A stretch of DNA of 36,064 bases from Utricularia gibba (Eukaryota > Streptophyta > Magnoliopsida > Lamiales > Lentibulariaceae): the NCBI GenBank assembly GCA_002189035.1, contig NEEC01000369.1:1-36064 (forward strand), given 5' to 3'. Shown one piece after another: positions 9,993 through 23,558 of this stretch. A program made the position numbers and the translations under genes. The stretch's first letter is position 1. Each line of letters begins with the position of its first letter. The notes under the pieces are model-generated. The model saw nothing but the letters and a program-made list of their open reading frames with translations, made no database searches and was not told where the DNA came from.

Positions 9993-12900
9993 TTACGATA
10001 TCACGTGCACCCACATCATTTTTTCAACAACTTACTTTATACTTGAAGAGGCGGTCTTGGGGTGCACCTAGAACGGGACAAAGGTCAGGTTGGCTTTGCC
10101 AGAGAGTTAGTTGTAGCCCGGCAAAGAAAGTGATGTATTTATTAACGTTCGGTTTTCGGGGCCTACATGGTTTTTTCAACGAAAAGCTTCTCGTTTTGTG
10201 GCGGCCGCTCTCGCAGGGAACTTGGTCCGGGCCCCCGATGCTATATGGCTCATGAGGTCAACCAGATGCAAATCGATGAAGACAAGCATGCTTTTTTTTA
10301 GTTACGATATCACGTGCACCCACATGATTTTTCAACAACTTACTTTATACTTGAGAAGGCGGTCTTGGGGTGCACCAAGAACGGGACAAAGGTCAGGTTT
10401 GGCTTGCAGAGAGTTAGTTGTAGCCCGGCAAATAAAGTGATGTATTTATTAACGTTCGGTTTTCGGAAGCTGCCTAAATGCTTTTTGAAAGAACATCTTC
10501 TCGTTTTTTGGCGGCCAGTCTCGCTGGGAACTTGGTCCTTGACCCCGGTTCTATATGCTCATGGGTCAATCGGATGTAAATCGATGAAAAAAAATGATGC
10601 ATTTGTTTAAATTATGATATCACGTGCACCCTCCATGATTTTTTAACAACTTACTTTATACTTGATGAGGTGGTCTTGGGGGCAAGAGGAACCGGAAAAA
10701 GGTCAGCTTAGGCTTGGGCAAAGTAAGTTGTAGCCCGGCAAAAAAGTGAAGTATTTATTAACGTTCGTTTTCGAGGTTGCCTACATGGTTTTTCAAGGAA
10801 CAACTTCTCCTTTAGTGGCGGCCAGTCTCACTAGGAACTTGGTCCGGGCCCCTGATTCTTTATGGCTCAAGAGGACAAAAGGATGCAAATCGATGAATAC
10901 AATGATGCATTTGTTTAAATTACGATATCACGTGCACCCCACATCATTTTTTCAACAACTTACTTTATACTTGAGGAGGTGGTCTTGGGGAAAACCGGAC
11001 AAAGGTCATAGGCTTGGGCCGAAAGTAAGTTGTAGCCCGGCAAAGAAAGTGATGTATTTATTAACGTTCGGTTTTCGGGTTGCCTACATGGTTTTTCAAG
11101 GAACAACTTCTCCTTTAGTGGCGGCCAGTCTCGCTAGGAACTTGGTCCGGGCCCCTGATTCTTTATGGCTCATGAGGACAAAAGGATGCAAATCGATGAA
11201 TACAATGATGCATTTGTTTAAATTACGATATCACGTGCACCCACATCATTTTTTCAACAACTTACTTTATACTTGAGGGCGGTCTTGGGGTGCACCTAGA
11301 ACGGGACAAAGGTCAGGTTGGGCTTTGCCAGAGAGTTAGTTGTAGCCCGGCAAAAAGTGATGTATTTATTAACGTTCGGTTTTCGGGTTGCCTACATGGT
11401 TTTTCAAGGAAACTTCTCGTTTTGTGGCGGCTGCTCTCGCTGGGAACTGGTCCGGGCCCCCGATTCTATATGGCTCATGAGGTCAACCAGATGCAAATCG
11501 ATGAATACAATGATGCATTTGTTTAAATTACGATATCACGTGCACCCACATCATTTTTTCAACAACTTACTTTATACTTGAGAGGTGGTCTTGGGGGGCA
11601 AGAGGAACGGACAAAGGTCAGGGCTTTGCCGAAAGTAAGTTGTAGCCCGGCAAAGAAAGTGATGTATTATTAACGTTCGGTTTTCGGGGTTGCCTACATG
11701 GTTTTTCAAGGAACAACTTCTCCTTTAGTGGCGGCCAGTCTCGCTAGGAACTTGGTCCGGGCCCCTGATTCTTTATGGCTCATGAGGACAAAAGGATGCA
11801 AATCGATGAATACAATGATGCATTTGTTTAAATTACGATATCACGTGCACCCCACATCATTTTTTCAACAACTTACTTTATACTTGAAGAGGCGGTCTTG
11901 GGTGCACCTAGAACGGGACAAAGGTCAGGTTGGGCTTTGCCAGAGAGTTAGTTGTAGCCCGGCAAAGAAAGTGATGTATTTATTAACGTTCGGTTTTCGG
12001 GGTTGCCTACATGGTTTTTCAACGAAAAGCTTCTCGTTTTGTGGCGGCCGCTCTCGCAGGGAACTTGGTCCGGGCCCCCGATGCTATATGGCTCATGAGG
12101 TCAACCAGATGCAAATCGATGAAGACAAGCATGCTTTTTTTTAATTACGATATCACGTGCACCCACATGATTTTTCAACAACTTACTTTATACTTGAGAA
12201 GGCGGTCTTGGGGTGCACCAAGAACGGGACAAAGGTCAGGTTGGCTTGCCGAGAAGTTAGTTGTAGCCCGGCAAATAAAGTGATGTATTTATTAACGTTC
12301 GGTTTTCGGGCTGCCTAAATGCTTTTTGAAAGAACATCTTCTCGTTTTTTTGGCGGCCAGTCTCGCTGGAACTTGGTCCGACCCCGGTTCTATATGCTCA
12401 TGGGGTCAACGGATGCAAATCGATGAAAAAAAATGATGCATTTTGTTTAAATTACGATATCACGTGCACCCCCATGATTTTTTTAACAACTTACTTTATA
12501 CTTGAGAGGGGTCTTGGGGGGCAGAGGAACCGGAAAAAGTCAGCTTAGGCTTGGGCGAAAGTAAGTTGTAGCCCGGCAAAAAAGTGAGTATTTATTAACG
12601 TTCGGTTTTCGGGTTGCCTACATGGTTTTTCAAGGAACAACTTCTCCTTTTGTGGCGGCCAGTCTCGCTAGGAACTTGGTCCGGGCCCCGATTCTTTATG
12701 GCTCATGAGGACAAAAGGATGCAAATCGATGAATACAATGATGCATTTGTTTAAATTACGATATCACGTGCACCCACATCATTTTTTCAACAACTTACTT
12801 TATACTTGAGGAGGTGGTCTTGGGGAGAGGAACGGACAAAGGTCTAGGCTTGGGCCGAAAGTAAGTTGTAGCCCGGCAAAGAAAGTGATGTATTTATTAA

Positions 12901-13669
12901 CGTTCGGTTTTCGGGTTGCCTACATGGTTTTTCAAGGAAAACTTCTCCTTTAGTGGCGGCCAGTCTCGCTAGGAACTTGGTCCGGGCCCCTGATTCTTTA
13001 TGGCTCATGAGGACAAAAGATGCAAATCGATGAATACAATGATGCATTTGTTAAATTACGATATCACGTGCACCCACATCATTTTTTCAACAACTTACTT
13101 TATACTTGAAGGCGGTCTTGGGGTGCACCTAGAACGGGACAAAGGTCAGGTTGGGCTTTGCCAGAAGTTAGTTGTAGCCCGGCAAAGAAAGTGATGTATT
13201 TATTAACGTTCGGTTTTCGGGTTGCCTACATGGTTTTTCAAGGAAAAGCTTCTCGTTTTGTGGCGGCTGCTCTCGCTGGGAACTGGTCCGGGCCCCGATT
13301 CTATATGGCTCATGAGGTCAACCAGATGCAAATCGATGAATATAATGATGCATTTGTTTAAATTACGATATCACGTGCACCCTACATCATTTTTTCAAAC
13401 TTACTTTATACTTGAGGAGGTGGTCTTGGGGGGCAAGAGGAACCGGACAAAGGTCAGCTAGGCTTGGCCGAAAGTAAGTTGTAGCCCGGCAAAGAAAGTG
13501 ATGTATTTATTAACGTTCGGTTTTCGGGTTGCCTACATGGTTTTTCAAGGAACAACTTCTCCTTTAGTGGCGGCCAGTCGCTAGGAACTTGGTCCGGGCC
13601 CCTGATTCTTTATGGCTCATGAGGACAAAAGGATGCAAATCGATGAATACAATGATGCATTTGTTTAAA
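9993..13669 (+). repeat. Two copies of a 6-unit HOR (D-C-B-B-A-B)
   Basis: Unit starts: 9993 D, 10302 C, 10612 B, 10920 B, 11223 A, 11528 B; then 11833 D, 12145 C, 12452 B, 12756 B, 13056 A, 13363 B. The two HOR copies are 1840 and 1837 bp. Corresponding units share diagnostic bases. Both D units have GATGCTATATGG. Both first B units start with a CCATGATT form and a TTTTTAACAAC version of the T-tract segment. Relative to the 5-unit order found to the right, the extra unit is a second B. Confidence 0.8.
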
Positions 13670-14293
13670 TTACGATATCACGTGCACCCCACATCATTTT
13701 TTCAACAACTTACTTTATACTTGAAGAGGCGGTCTTGGGGTGCACCTAGAACGGGACAAAGTCAGGTCAGGTTGGGCTTTGCCAGAGAGTTAGTTGTAGC
13801 CCGGCAAAGAAAGTGATGTATTTATTAACGTTCGGTTTTCGGGGTTGCCTACATGGTTTTTCAACGAAAGCTTCTCGTTTTGTGGCGGCCGCTCTCGCAG
13901 GGAACTTGGTCCGGGCCCCCGATGCTATATGGCTCATGAGGTCAACCAGATGCAAATCGATGAAGACAAGCATGCTTTTTTTTTAATTACGATATCACGT
14001 GCAGCCCACATGATTTTTTCACAACTTACTTTATACTTGAGGAGGCGGTCTTGGGGTGCACCTGGAACGGGATAAAGGTCAGGTTGGCTTTGCCAGAGAG
14101 TTAGTTGTAGCCCGGCAAAGAAAGTGTTGTATTTATTAACGTTCGGTTTTCGGGGTTGCCTACATGGTTTTTCAAGAACAGCTTCTCGTTTTGTGGCGGC
14201 CATCTCGCAGGGAACTTGGTCCGGGCCCCGATTCTATATGGCTCATGAGGTCAAAGATGCAAATCGATGAAAACAATGATGCTTTTTTTTAAA
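13670..14293 (+). repeat. D-G unit pair between the 6-unit and 5-unit HOR blocks
   Basis: The unit at 13670 is type D. It has a small tandem duplication that gives GTCAGGTCAGG near 13762. The unit at 13987 is type G: CAGCCCACATGATT at the start, GGAACGGGATAAAGG, and AAGTGTTGTATT where other units have AAGTGATGTATT. The same D-G pair with the GTGTTG variant occurs at 7864-8478. A D-G pair also occurs at 28482-29103. The pair sits exactly where the HOR period changes. Confidence 0.75.
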
Positions 14294-17200
14294 TTACGAT
14301 ATCACGTGCACCCACATCATTTTTTCAACAACGTACTTTATACTTGAAGAGGCGGTCTTGGGGTGCACCTAGAACGGGACAAAGGTCAGGTTGGGCTTTG
14401 CCAGAGAGTTAGTTGTAGCCCGGCAAAGAAAGTGATGTATTTATTAACGTTCGGTTTTCGGGGTTGCCTACATGGTTTTTCAACGAAAAGCTTCTCGTTT
14501 TGTGGCGGCTGCTCTCGCTGGGAACTTGGTCGGGCCCCCGATCCTATATGGCTCATGAGGTCAACCAGATGCAAATCGATGAAGACAAGCATGCTTTTTT
14601 TAAATTACGATATCACGTGCACCCCACATGATTTTTTCAACAACTTACTTTATACTTGAGAAGGCGGTCTTGGGTGCACCAAGAACGGGACAAAGGTCAG
14701 GTTTGGCTTGCACCGAGAGTTAGTTGTAGCCCGGCAAATAAAGTGATGTATTTATTAACGTTCGGTTTTCGGAAGCTGCCTAAATGCTTTTTGAAAGAAC
14801 ATCTTCTCGTTTTTTGGCGGCCAGTCTCGCTGGGAACTTGGTCTTTGACCCCGGTTCTGTATCGCTCATGGGGTCAATCGGATGTAAATCGATGAAAAAA
14901 AATGATGCATTTGTTTAAATTACGATATCACGTGCACCCCACATCATTTTTTCAACAACGTACTTATACTTGAGGAGGTGGTCTTGAGGGGGGAGGGGAA
15001 CCGGACAAAGGTTTGCATAGGCTTGGGCCGAAAGTAAGTTGTAGCCCGGCAAAGAAAGTGAAGTATTTATTAACGTTCGGTTTTTCGAGATTGCCTACAT
15101 GGTTTTTCAAGGAACAACTTCTCCTTTAGTGGCGGCCAGTCTCGCTAGGAACTTGGTCCGGGCCCCTGATTCTTTACGGCTCAAGAGGACAAAAGGATGC
15201 AAATCGATAAATACAATGATGCATTTGTTAAAATTACGATCACGTGCACCCCACATCATTTTTTCAACAACTTACTTTATACTTGAAGAGGCGGTCTTGG
15301 GGTGCACCTAGAACGGGACAAAGGTCAGGTTGGGCTTTGCCAGAGAGTTAGTTGTAGCCCGGCAAAGAAAGTGATGTATTTATTAACGTTCGGTTTTCGG
15401 GGTTGCCTACATGGTTTTTCAACGAAAAGCTTCTCGTTTTGTGGCGGCTGCTCTCGCTGGGAACTTGGTCCGGGCCCCGATTCTATATGGCTCATGAGGT
15501 CAACCAGATGCAAATCGATGAATATAATGATGCATTTGTTTTAAATTACGATATCACGTGCACCCTACATCATTTTTTCAACAACTTACTTTATACTTGA
15601 GGAGGTGGTCTTGGGGGGCAAGAGGAACGGACAAAGGTCAGCTTAGGCTTTGCCGAAAGTAAGTTGTAGCCCGGCAAAGAAAGTGATGTATGTATTTACG
15701 TTCGGTTTTCGGGGTTGCTTACATGGTTTTTCAAGGAACAACTTCTCCTTTAGTGGCGGCCAGTCCGCTAGGAACTTGGTCCGGGCCCCTGATTCTTTAT
15801 GGCTCATGAGGACAAAAGGATGCAAATCGATGAATACAATGATGCATTTGTTTTAAATTACGATATCACGTGCACCCCACATCATTTTTTCAACAACGTA
15901 CTTTATACTTGAAGAGGCGGTCTTGGGGTGCACCTAGAACGGGACAAAGGTCAGGTTGGGCTTTGCCAGAGAGTTAGTGTAGCCCGGCAAAGAAAGTGAT
16001 GTATTTATTAACGTTCGGTTTTCGGGGTTGCCTACATGGTTTTTCAACGAAAAGCTTCTCGTTTTGTGGCGGCTGCTCTCGCTGGGAACTTGGTCCGGGC
16101 CCCCGATCCTATATGGCTCATGAGGTCAACCAGATGCAAATCGATGAAGACAAGCATGCTTTTTTTTAAATTACGATATCACGTGCACCCACATGATTTT
16201 TTCAACAACTTACTTTATACTTGAGAGGCGGTCTTGGGGTGCACCAAGAACGGGACAAAGGTCAGGTTTGGCTTGCAGAGAGTTAGTTGTAGCCCGGCAA
16301 ATAAAGTGATGTATTTATTAACGTTCGGTTTTCGGAAGCTGCCTAAATGCTTTTTGAAAGAACATCTTCTCGTTTTTGGCGGCCAGTCTCGCTGGGAACT
16401 TGGTCCTTGACCCGGTTCTATATCGCTCATGGGGTCAATCGGATGTAAATCGATGAAAAAAAATGATGCATTTGTTTAAATTACGATATCACGTGCACCC
16501 TCATGATTTTTTAACAACTTACTTTATACTTGAGAGGTGGTCTTGGGGGCAAGAGGAACGGAAAAAGGTCAGCTTAGGCTTGGGCCGAAAGTAAGTTGTA
16601 GCCCGGCAAATAAAGTGAAGTATTTATTAACGTTCGTTTTCGAGGTTGCCTACATGGTTTTTCAAGGAACAACTTCTCCTTTAGTGGCGGCCAGTCTCAC
16701 TAGGAACTTGGTCCGGGCCCCTGATTCTTTATGGCTCAAGAGGACAAAAGGATGCAAATCGATGAATACAATGATGCATTTGTTTAAATTACGATATCAC
16801 GTGCACCCACATCATTTTTTCAACAACTTACTTTATACTTGAGAGGCGGTCTTGGGGTGCACCTAGAACGGGACAAAGGTCAGGTTGGGCTTTGCCAGAG
16901 AGTTAGTTGTAGCCCGGCAAAGAAAGTGATGTATTTATTAACGTTCGGTTTTCGGGTTGCCTACATGGTTTTTCAAGAAAAGCTTCTCGTTTTGTGGCGG
17001 CTGCTCTCGCTGGGAACTTGGTCCGGGCCCCGATTCTATATGGCTCATGAGGTCAACAGATGCAAATCGATGAATATAATGATGCTTTTTTTTTTTAAAT
17101 TACGATATCACGTGCAGCCCACATGATTTTTTCAACAACTTACTTTATACTTGAGGAGGCGGTCTTGGGGCACCTGGAACGGGATAAAAGGTCAGGTTGG

Positions 17201-20200
17201 GCTTTGCCAGAGAGTTAGTTGTAGCCCGGCAAAGAAAGTGATGTATTTATTAACGTTCGGTTTTCGGGTTGCCTACATGGTTTTTTCAAGGAACAGCTTC
17301 TCGTTTTGTGGCGGCCAGTCTCGCTAGGAACTTGGTCCGGGCCCTGATTCTTTATGGCTCATGAGGACAAAGGATGCAAATCGATGAATACAATGATGCA
17401 TTTGTTTAAATTACGATATCACGTGCACCCCACATCATTTTTTCAACAACGTACTTTATACTTGAAGAGGCGGTCTTGGGGTGCACCTAGAACGGGACAA
17501 AGGTCAGGTTGGGCTTTGCCAGAGAGTTAGTTGTAGCCCGGCAAAGAAAGTGATGTATTTATTAACGTTCGGTTTTCGGGGTTGCCTACATGGTTTTTCA
17601 ACGAAAAGCTTCTCTTTTTGTGGCGGCTGCTCTCGCTGGGAACTTGGTCGGGCCCCGATCCTATATGGCTCATGAGGTCAACCAGATGCAAATCGATGAA
17701 GACAAGCATGCTTTTTTTTTAATTACGATATCACGTGCACCCACATGATTTTTTAACAACTTACTTTATACTTGAGAAGGCGGTCTTGGGGTGCACCAAG
17801 AACGGGACAAAGGTCAGGTTTGGCTTGCACCGAGAGTTAGTTGTAGCCCGGCAAATAAAGTGATGTATTTATTAACGTTCGGTTTTGGAAGCTGCCTAAA
17901 TGCTTTTTGAAAGAACATCTTCTCGTTTTTTGGCGGCCAGTCTCGCTGGAACTTGGTCCTTGACCGGTTCTTATGCTCATGGGGTCAATCGATGTAAATC
18001 GATGAAAAAAAATGATGCATTTGTTTAAATTACGATATCACGTGCACCCTCCATGATTTTTTTAACAACTTACTTTATACTTGAGAGGTGGTCTTGGGGG
18101 CAAGAGGAACGGAAAAGGTCAGCTTAGGCTTGGCCGAAAGTAAGTTGTAGCCCGGCAAATAAAGTGAAGTATTTATTAACGTTCGTTTTCGAGGTTGCCT
18201 ACATGGTTTTTCAAGGAACAACTTCTCCTTTAGTGGCGGCCAGTCTCACTAGGAACTTGGTCTGGGCCCCTGATTCTTTATGGCTCAAGAGGACAAAAGG
18301 ATGCAAATCGATGAATACAATGATGCATTTGATTAAATTACGATATCACGTGCACCCACATCATTTTTTCAACAACTTACTTTATACTTGAGAGGCGGTC
18401 TTGGGGTGCACCTAGAACGGGACAAAGGTCAGGTTGGGCTTTGCCAGAGAGTTAGTTGTAGCCCGGCAAAGAAAGTGATGTATTTATTAACGTTCGGTTT
18501 TCGGGTTGCCTACATGGTTTTTCAAGGAAAAGCTTCTCGTTTTGTGGCGGCTGCTCTCGCTGGGAACTTGGTCCGGGCCCCGATTCTATATGGCTCATGA
18601 GGTCAAAGATGCAAATCGATGAATATAATGATGCATTTTTTTTTAATTACGATATCACGTGCAGCCCACATGATTTTTTCAACAACTTACTTTATACTTG
18701 AGGAGGCGGTCTTGGGGGCACCTGGAACGGGATAAAGGTCAGGTTGGGCTTTGCCAGAGAGTTAGTTGTAGCCCGGCAAAGAAAGTGATGTATTTATTAA
18801 CGTTCGGTTTCGGGTTGCCTACATGGTTTTTCAAGGAACAGCTTCTCGTTTTGGCGGCCAGTCTCACTGGAACTTGGTCCGGGCCCTGATTCTTTATGGC
18901 TCATGAGGACAAAAGGATGCAAATCGATGAATACAATGATGCATTTGTTTAAATTACGATATCACGTGCACCCCACATCATTTTTTCAACAACGTACTTT
19001 ATACTTGAAGAGGCGGTCTTGGGGTGCACCTAGAACGGGACAAAGGTCAGGTTGGGCTTTGCCAAAGAGTTAGTTGTAGCCCGGCAAAGAAAGTGATGTA
19101 TTTATTAACGTTCGGTTTTCGGGGTTGCCTACATGGTTTTTCAACGAAAAGCTTCTCGTTTTGTGCGGCTGCTCTCGCTGGGAACTTGGTCCGGGCCCCC
19201 GATTCTATATGGCTCATGAGGTCAACCAGATGCAAATCGATGAAGACAAGCATGCTTTTTTTTAAATTACGATATCACGTGCACCCACATGATTTTTTCA
19301 ACAACTTACTTTATACTTGAGAAGGCGGTCTTGGGGCACCAAGAACGGGACAAAGGTCAGGTTTGGCTTGCACCGAGAGTTAGTTGTAGCCCGGCAAATA
19401 AAGTGATGTATTTATTAACGTTCGGTTTTCGGGCTGCCTAAATGCTTTTTGAAAGAACATCTTCTCGTGGCGGCCAGTCTCGCTGGAACTTGGTCCGACC
19501 CGGTTCTTATGCTCATGGGGTCAAAGATGTAAATCGATGAAAAAAATGATGCATTTGTTTAAATTACGATATCACGTGCACCCCATGATTTTTTTTCAAC
19601 AACTTACTTTATACTTGAGAGGTGGTCTTGGGGGGCAAGAGGAACGGACAAAGGTCAGCTTAGGCTTGGGCCGAAAGTAAGTTGTAGCCCGGCAAAGAAA
19701 GTGAAGTATTTATTAACGTTCGGTTTTCGAGGTTGCCTACATGGTTTTTCAAGGAACAACTTCTCCTTTAGTGGCGGCCAGTCTCGCTAGGAACTTGGTC
19801 CGGGCCCTGATTCTTTATGGCTCATGAGGACAAAAGGATGCAAATCGATGAATACAATGATGCATTTGATTAAATTACGATATCACGTGCACCCCACATC
19901 ATTTTTTCAACAACTTACTTTATACTTGAGAGGCGGTCTTGGGGTGCACCTAGAACGGGACAAAGGTCAGGTTGGGCTTTGCCAGAGAGTTAGTTGTAGC
20001 CGGCAAAGAAAGTGATGTATTTATTAACGTTCGGTTTTCGGGGTTGCCTACATGGTTTTTCAAGGAAAAGCTTCTCGTTTTGTGGCGGCTGCTCTCGCTG
20101 GGAACTTGGTCCGGGCCCCCGATTCTATATGGCTCATGAGGTCAACAGATGCAAATCGATGAATATAATGATGCTTTTTTTTTTAATTACGATATCACGT

Positions 20201-23200
20201 GCACCCACATGATTTTTTCAACAACTTACTTTATACTTGAGGAGGCGGTCTTGGGGGGCACCTGGAACGGGACAAAGGTCAGGTTGGCTTTGCCAGAGAG
20301 TTAGTTGTAGCCCGGCAAAGAAAGTGATGTATTTATTAACGTTCGGTTTTCGGGGTTGCCTACATGGTTTTTCAAGGAACAGCTTCTCGTTTTGTGGCGG
20401 CCAGTCTCACTAGGAACTTGGTCCGGGCCCTGATTCTTTATGGCTCATGAGGACAAAAGGATGCAAATCGATGAATACAATGATGCATTTGTTTAAATTA
20501 CGATATCACGTGCACCCCACATCATTTTTTCAACAACTACTTTATACTTGAAGAGGCGGTCTTGGGTGCACCTAGAACGGGACAAAGGTCAGGTTGGGCT
20601 TTGCCAGAGAGTTAGTTGTAGCCCGGCAAAGAAAGTGATGTATTTATTAACGTTCGGTTTTCGGGGTTGCCTACATGGTTTTTCAACGAAAAGCTTCTCG
20701 TTTTGTGGCGGCTGCTCTCGCTGGGAACTTGGTCGGGCCCCCGATCCTATATGGCTCATGAGGTCAACCAGATGCAAATCGATGAAGACAAGCATGCTTT
20801 TTTTTAAATTACGATATCACGTGCACCCACATGATTTTTTCAACAACTTACTTTATACTTGAGAAGGCGGTCTTGGGGTGCACCAAGAGGACAAAGGTCA
20901 GGTTGGCTTGCAGAGAGTTAGTTGTAGCCCGGCAAATAAAGTGATGTATTTATTAACGTTCGGTTTTCGGGCTGCCTAAATGCTTTTTGAAGAACATCTT
21001 CTCGTTTTTGGCGGCCAGTCTCGCTGGGAACTTGGTCCTTGACCCCGATGCTCATGGGGTCAAGGATGTAAATCGATGAAAAAAAATGATGCATTTGTTT
21101 AAATTACGATATCACGTGCACCCCACATCATTTTTTCAACAACTACTTATACTTGAGGAGGTGGTCTTGGGGGGGGGAACCGGACAAAGGTCATAGGCTT
21201 GGGCCGAAAGTAAGTTGTAGCCCGGCAAAGAAAGTGAAGTATTTATTAACGTTCGGTTTTCGGATTGCCTACATGGTTTTTCAAGGAACAACTTCTCTTT
21301 AGTGGCGGCCAGTCTCGCTAGGAACTTGGTCCGGGCCCCTGATTCTTTATGGCTCAAGAGGACAAAAGGATGCAAATCGATAAATACAATGATGCATTTG
21401 ATTAAATTACGATATCACGTGCACCCCACATCATTTTTTCAACAACTTACTTTATACTTGAAGAGGCGGTCTTGGGGTGCACCTAGAACGGGACAAAGGT
21501 CAGGTTGGGCTTTGCCAGAGAGTTAGTTGTAGCCCGGCAAAGAAAGTGATGTATTTATTAACGTTCGGTTTTCGGGGTTGCCTACATGGTTTTTCAACGA
21601 AAAGCTTCTCGTTTTGTGGCGGCTGCTCTCGCTGGGAACTTGGTCCGGGCCCTTGATTCTATATGGCTCATGAGGTCAACCAGATGCAAATCGATGAATA
21701 TAATGATGCATTTGTTTAAATTACGATATCACGTGCACCCTACATCATTTTTTCAACAACTTACTTTATACTTGAGAGGTGGTCTTGGGGGCAAGAGGAA
21801 CCGGACAATGGTCAGCTTAGGCTTGGGCTGAAAGTAAGTTGTAGCCCGGCAAAGAAAAGTGATGTATTATTAACGTTCGGTTTTCGGGGTGCTTACATGG
21901 TTTTTCAAGGAACAACTTCTCCTTTTGTGGCGGCCAGTCCGCTAGGAACTTGGTCCGGGCCCCTGATTCTTTATGGCTCATGAGGACAAAAGGATGCAAA
22001 TCGATGAATACAATGATGCATTTGTTTAAATTTGATATCACGTGCACCCCACATCATTTTTTCAAACTTACTTTATACTTGAAGAGGCGGTCTTGGGGTG
22101 CACCTAGAACGGGACAAAGGTCAGGTTGGGCTTTGCCAGAGAGTTAGTTGTAGCCCGGCAAAGAAAGTGATGTATTTATTAACGTTCGGTTTTCGGGGTT
22201 GCCTACATGGTTTTTTCAACGAAAAGCTTCTCGTTTTGTGGCGGCTGCTCTCGCTGGGAACTTGGTCGGGCCCCGATCCTATATGGCTCATGAGGTCAAC
22301 CAGATGCAAATCGATGAAGACAAGCATGCTTTTTTTTAAATTACGATATCACGTGCACCCACATGATTTTTTCAACAACTTACTTTATACTTGAGAAGGC
22401 GGTCTTGGGGTGCACCAGAACGGGACAAAGGTCAGGTTTGGCTTGCCCGAGAGTTAGTTGTAGCCCGGCAAAGAAAGTGATGTATTTATTAACGTTCGGT
22501 TTTCGGGTTGCCTACATGGTTTTGAACATCTTCTCGTTTTTTGGCGGCCAGTCTCGCTGGGAACTTGGTCCCCCGATTCTTATGGCTCATGGGTCAGGAT
22601 GCAAATCGATGAAAAAAAATGATGCATTTGTTTAAATTACGATATCACGTGCACCCCACATCATTTTTTCAACAACTTACTTTATACTTGAGGAGGTGGT
22701 CTTGGGGGGTGGAACCGGACAAAGGTTTTAGGCTTGGGCCGAAAGTAAGTTGTAGCCCGGCAAAGAAAGTGATGTATTTATTAACGTTCGGTTTTCGGGT
22801 TGCCTACATGGTTTTTCAAGGAACAACTTCTCCTTTGTGGCGGCCAGTCTCGCTAGGAACTTGGTCCGGGCCCCTGATTCTTTATGGCTCAAGAGGACAA
22901 AGGATGCAAATCGATAAATACAATGATGCATTTGTTTAAATTACGATATCACGTGCACCCCACATCATTTTTTCAACAACTTACTTTATACTTGAAGAGG
23001 CGGTCTTGGGGTGCACCTAGAACGGGACAAAGGTCAGGTTGGGCTTTGCCAGAGAGTTAGTTGTAGCCCGGCAAAGAAAGTGATGTATTTATTAACGTTC
23101 GGTTTTCGGGGTTGCCTACATGGTTTTTCAACGAAAAGCTTCTCGTTTTGTGGCGGCCTCTCGCTGGGAACTTGGTCCGGGCCCTGATTCTATATGGCTC

Positions 23201-23558
23201 ATGAGGTCAACCAGATGCAAATCGATGAATAAATGATGCATTTGTTTAAATTACGATATCACGTGCACCCACATCATTTTTTCAACAACTTACTTTATAC
23301 TTGAGAGGTGGTCTTGGGGGCAAGAGGAACCGGACAAAGGTCAGCTTAGGCTTGGCGAAAGTAAGTTGTAGCCCGGCAAAGAAAGTGATGTATTATTAAC
23401 GTTCGGTTTTCGGGGTTGCCTACATGGTTTTTCAAGGAACAGCTTCTCGTTTTGTGGCGGCCAGTCTCGCTAGGAACTTGGTCCGGGCCCCGATTCTTTA
23501 TGGCTCATGAGGACAAAAGGATGCAAATCGATGAATACAATGATGCATTTGTTTAAAA
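14294..23558 (+). repeat. Six copies of a 5-unit HOR (about 1.54 kb)
   Basis: HOR copies start at 14294, 15858, 17411, 18954, 20498 and 22031, with lengths 1564, 1553, 1543, 1544, 1533 and 1528 bp. Unit starts: D 14294, C 14605, B 14920, A 15234, B 15546; D 15858, C 16171, B 16481, A 16789, G 17100; D 17411, C 17723, B 18030, A 18338, G 18647; D 18954, C 19267, B 19564, A 19875, G 20187; D 20498, C 20809, B 21104, A 21407, B 21721; D 22031, C 22341, B 22637, A 22941, B' 23251. The fifth unit is G in the three consecutive copies from 15858 to 20497 and B-like in the others, so the block itself contains sub-blocks. Confidence 0.87.
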
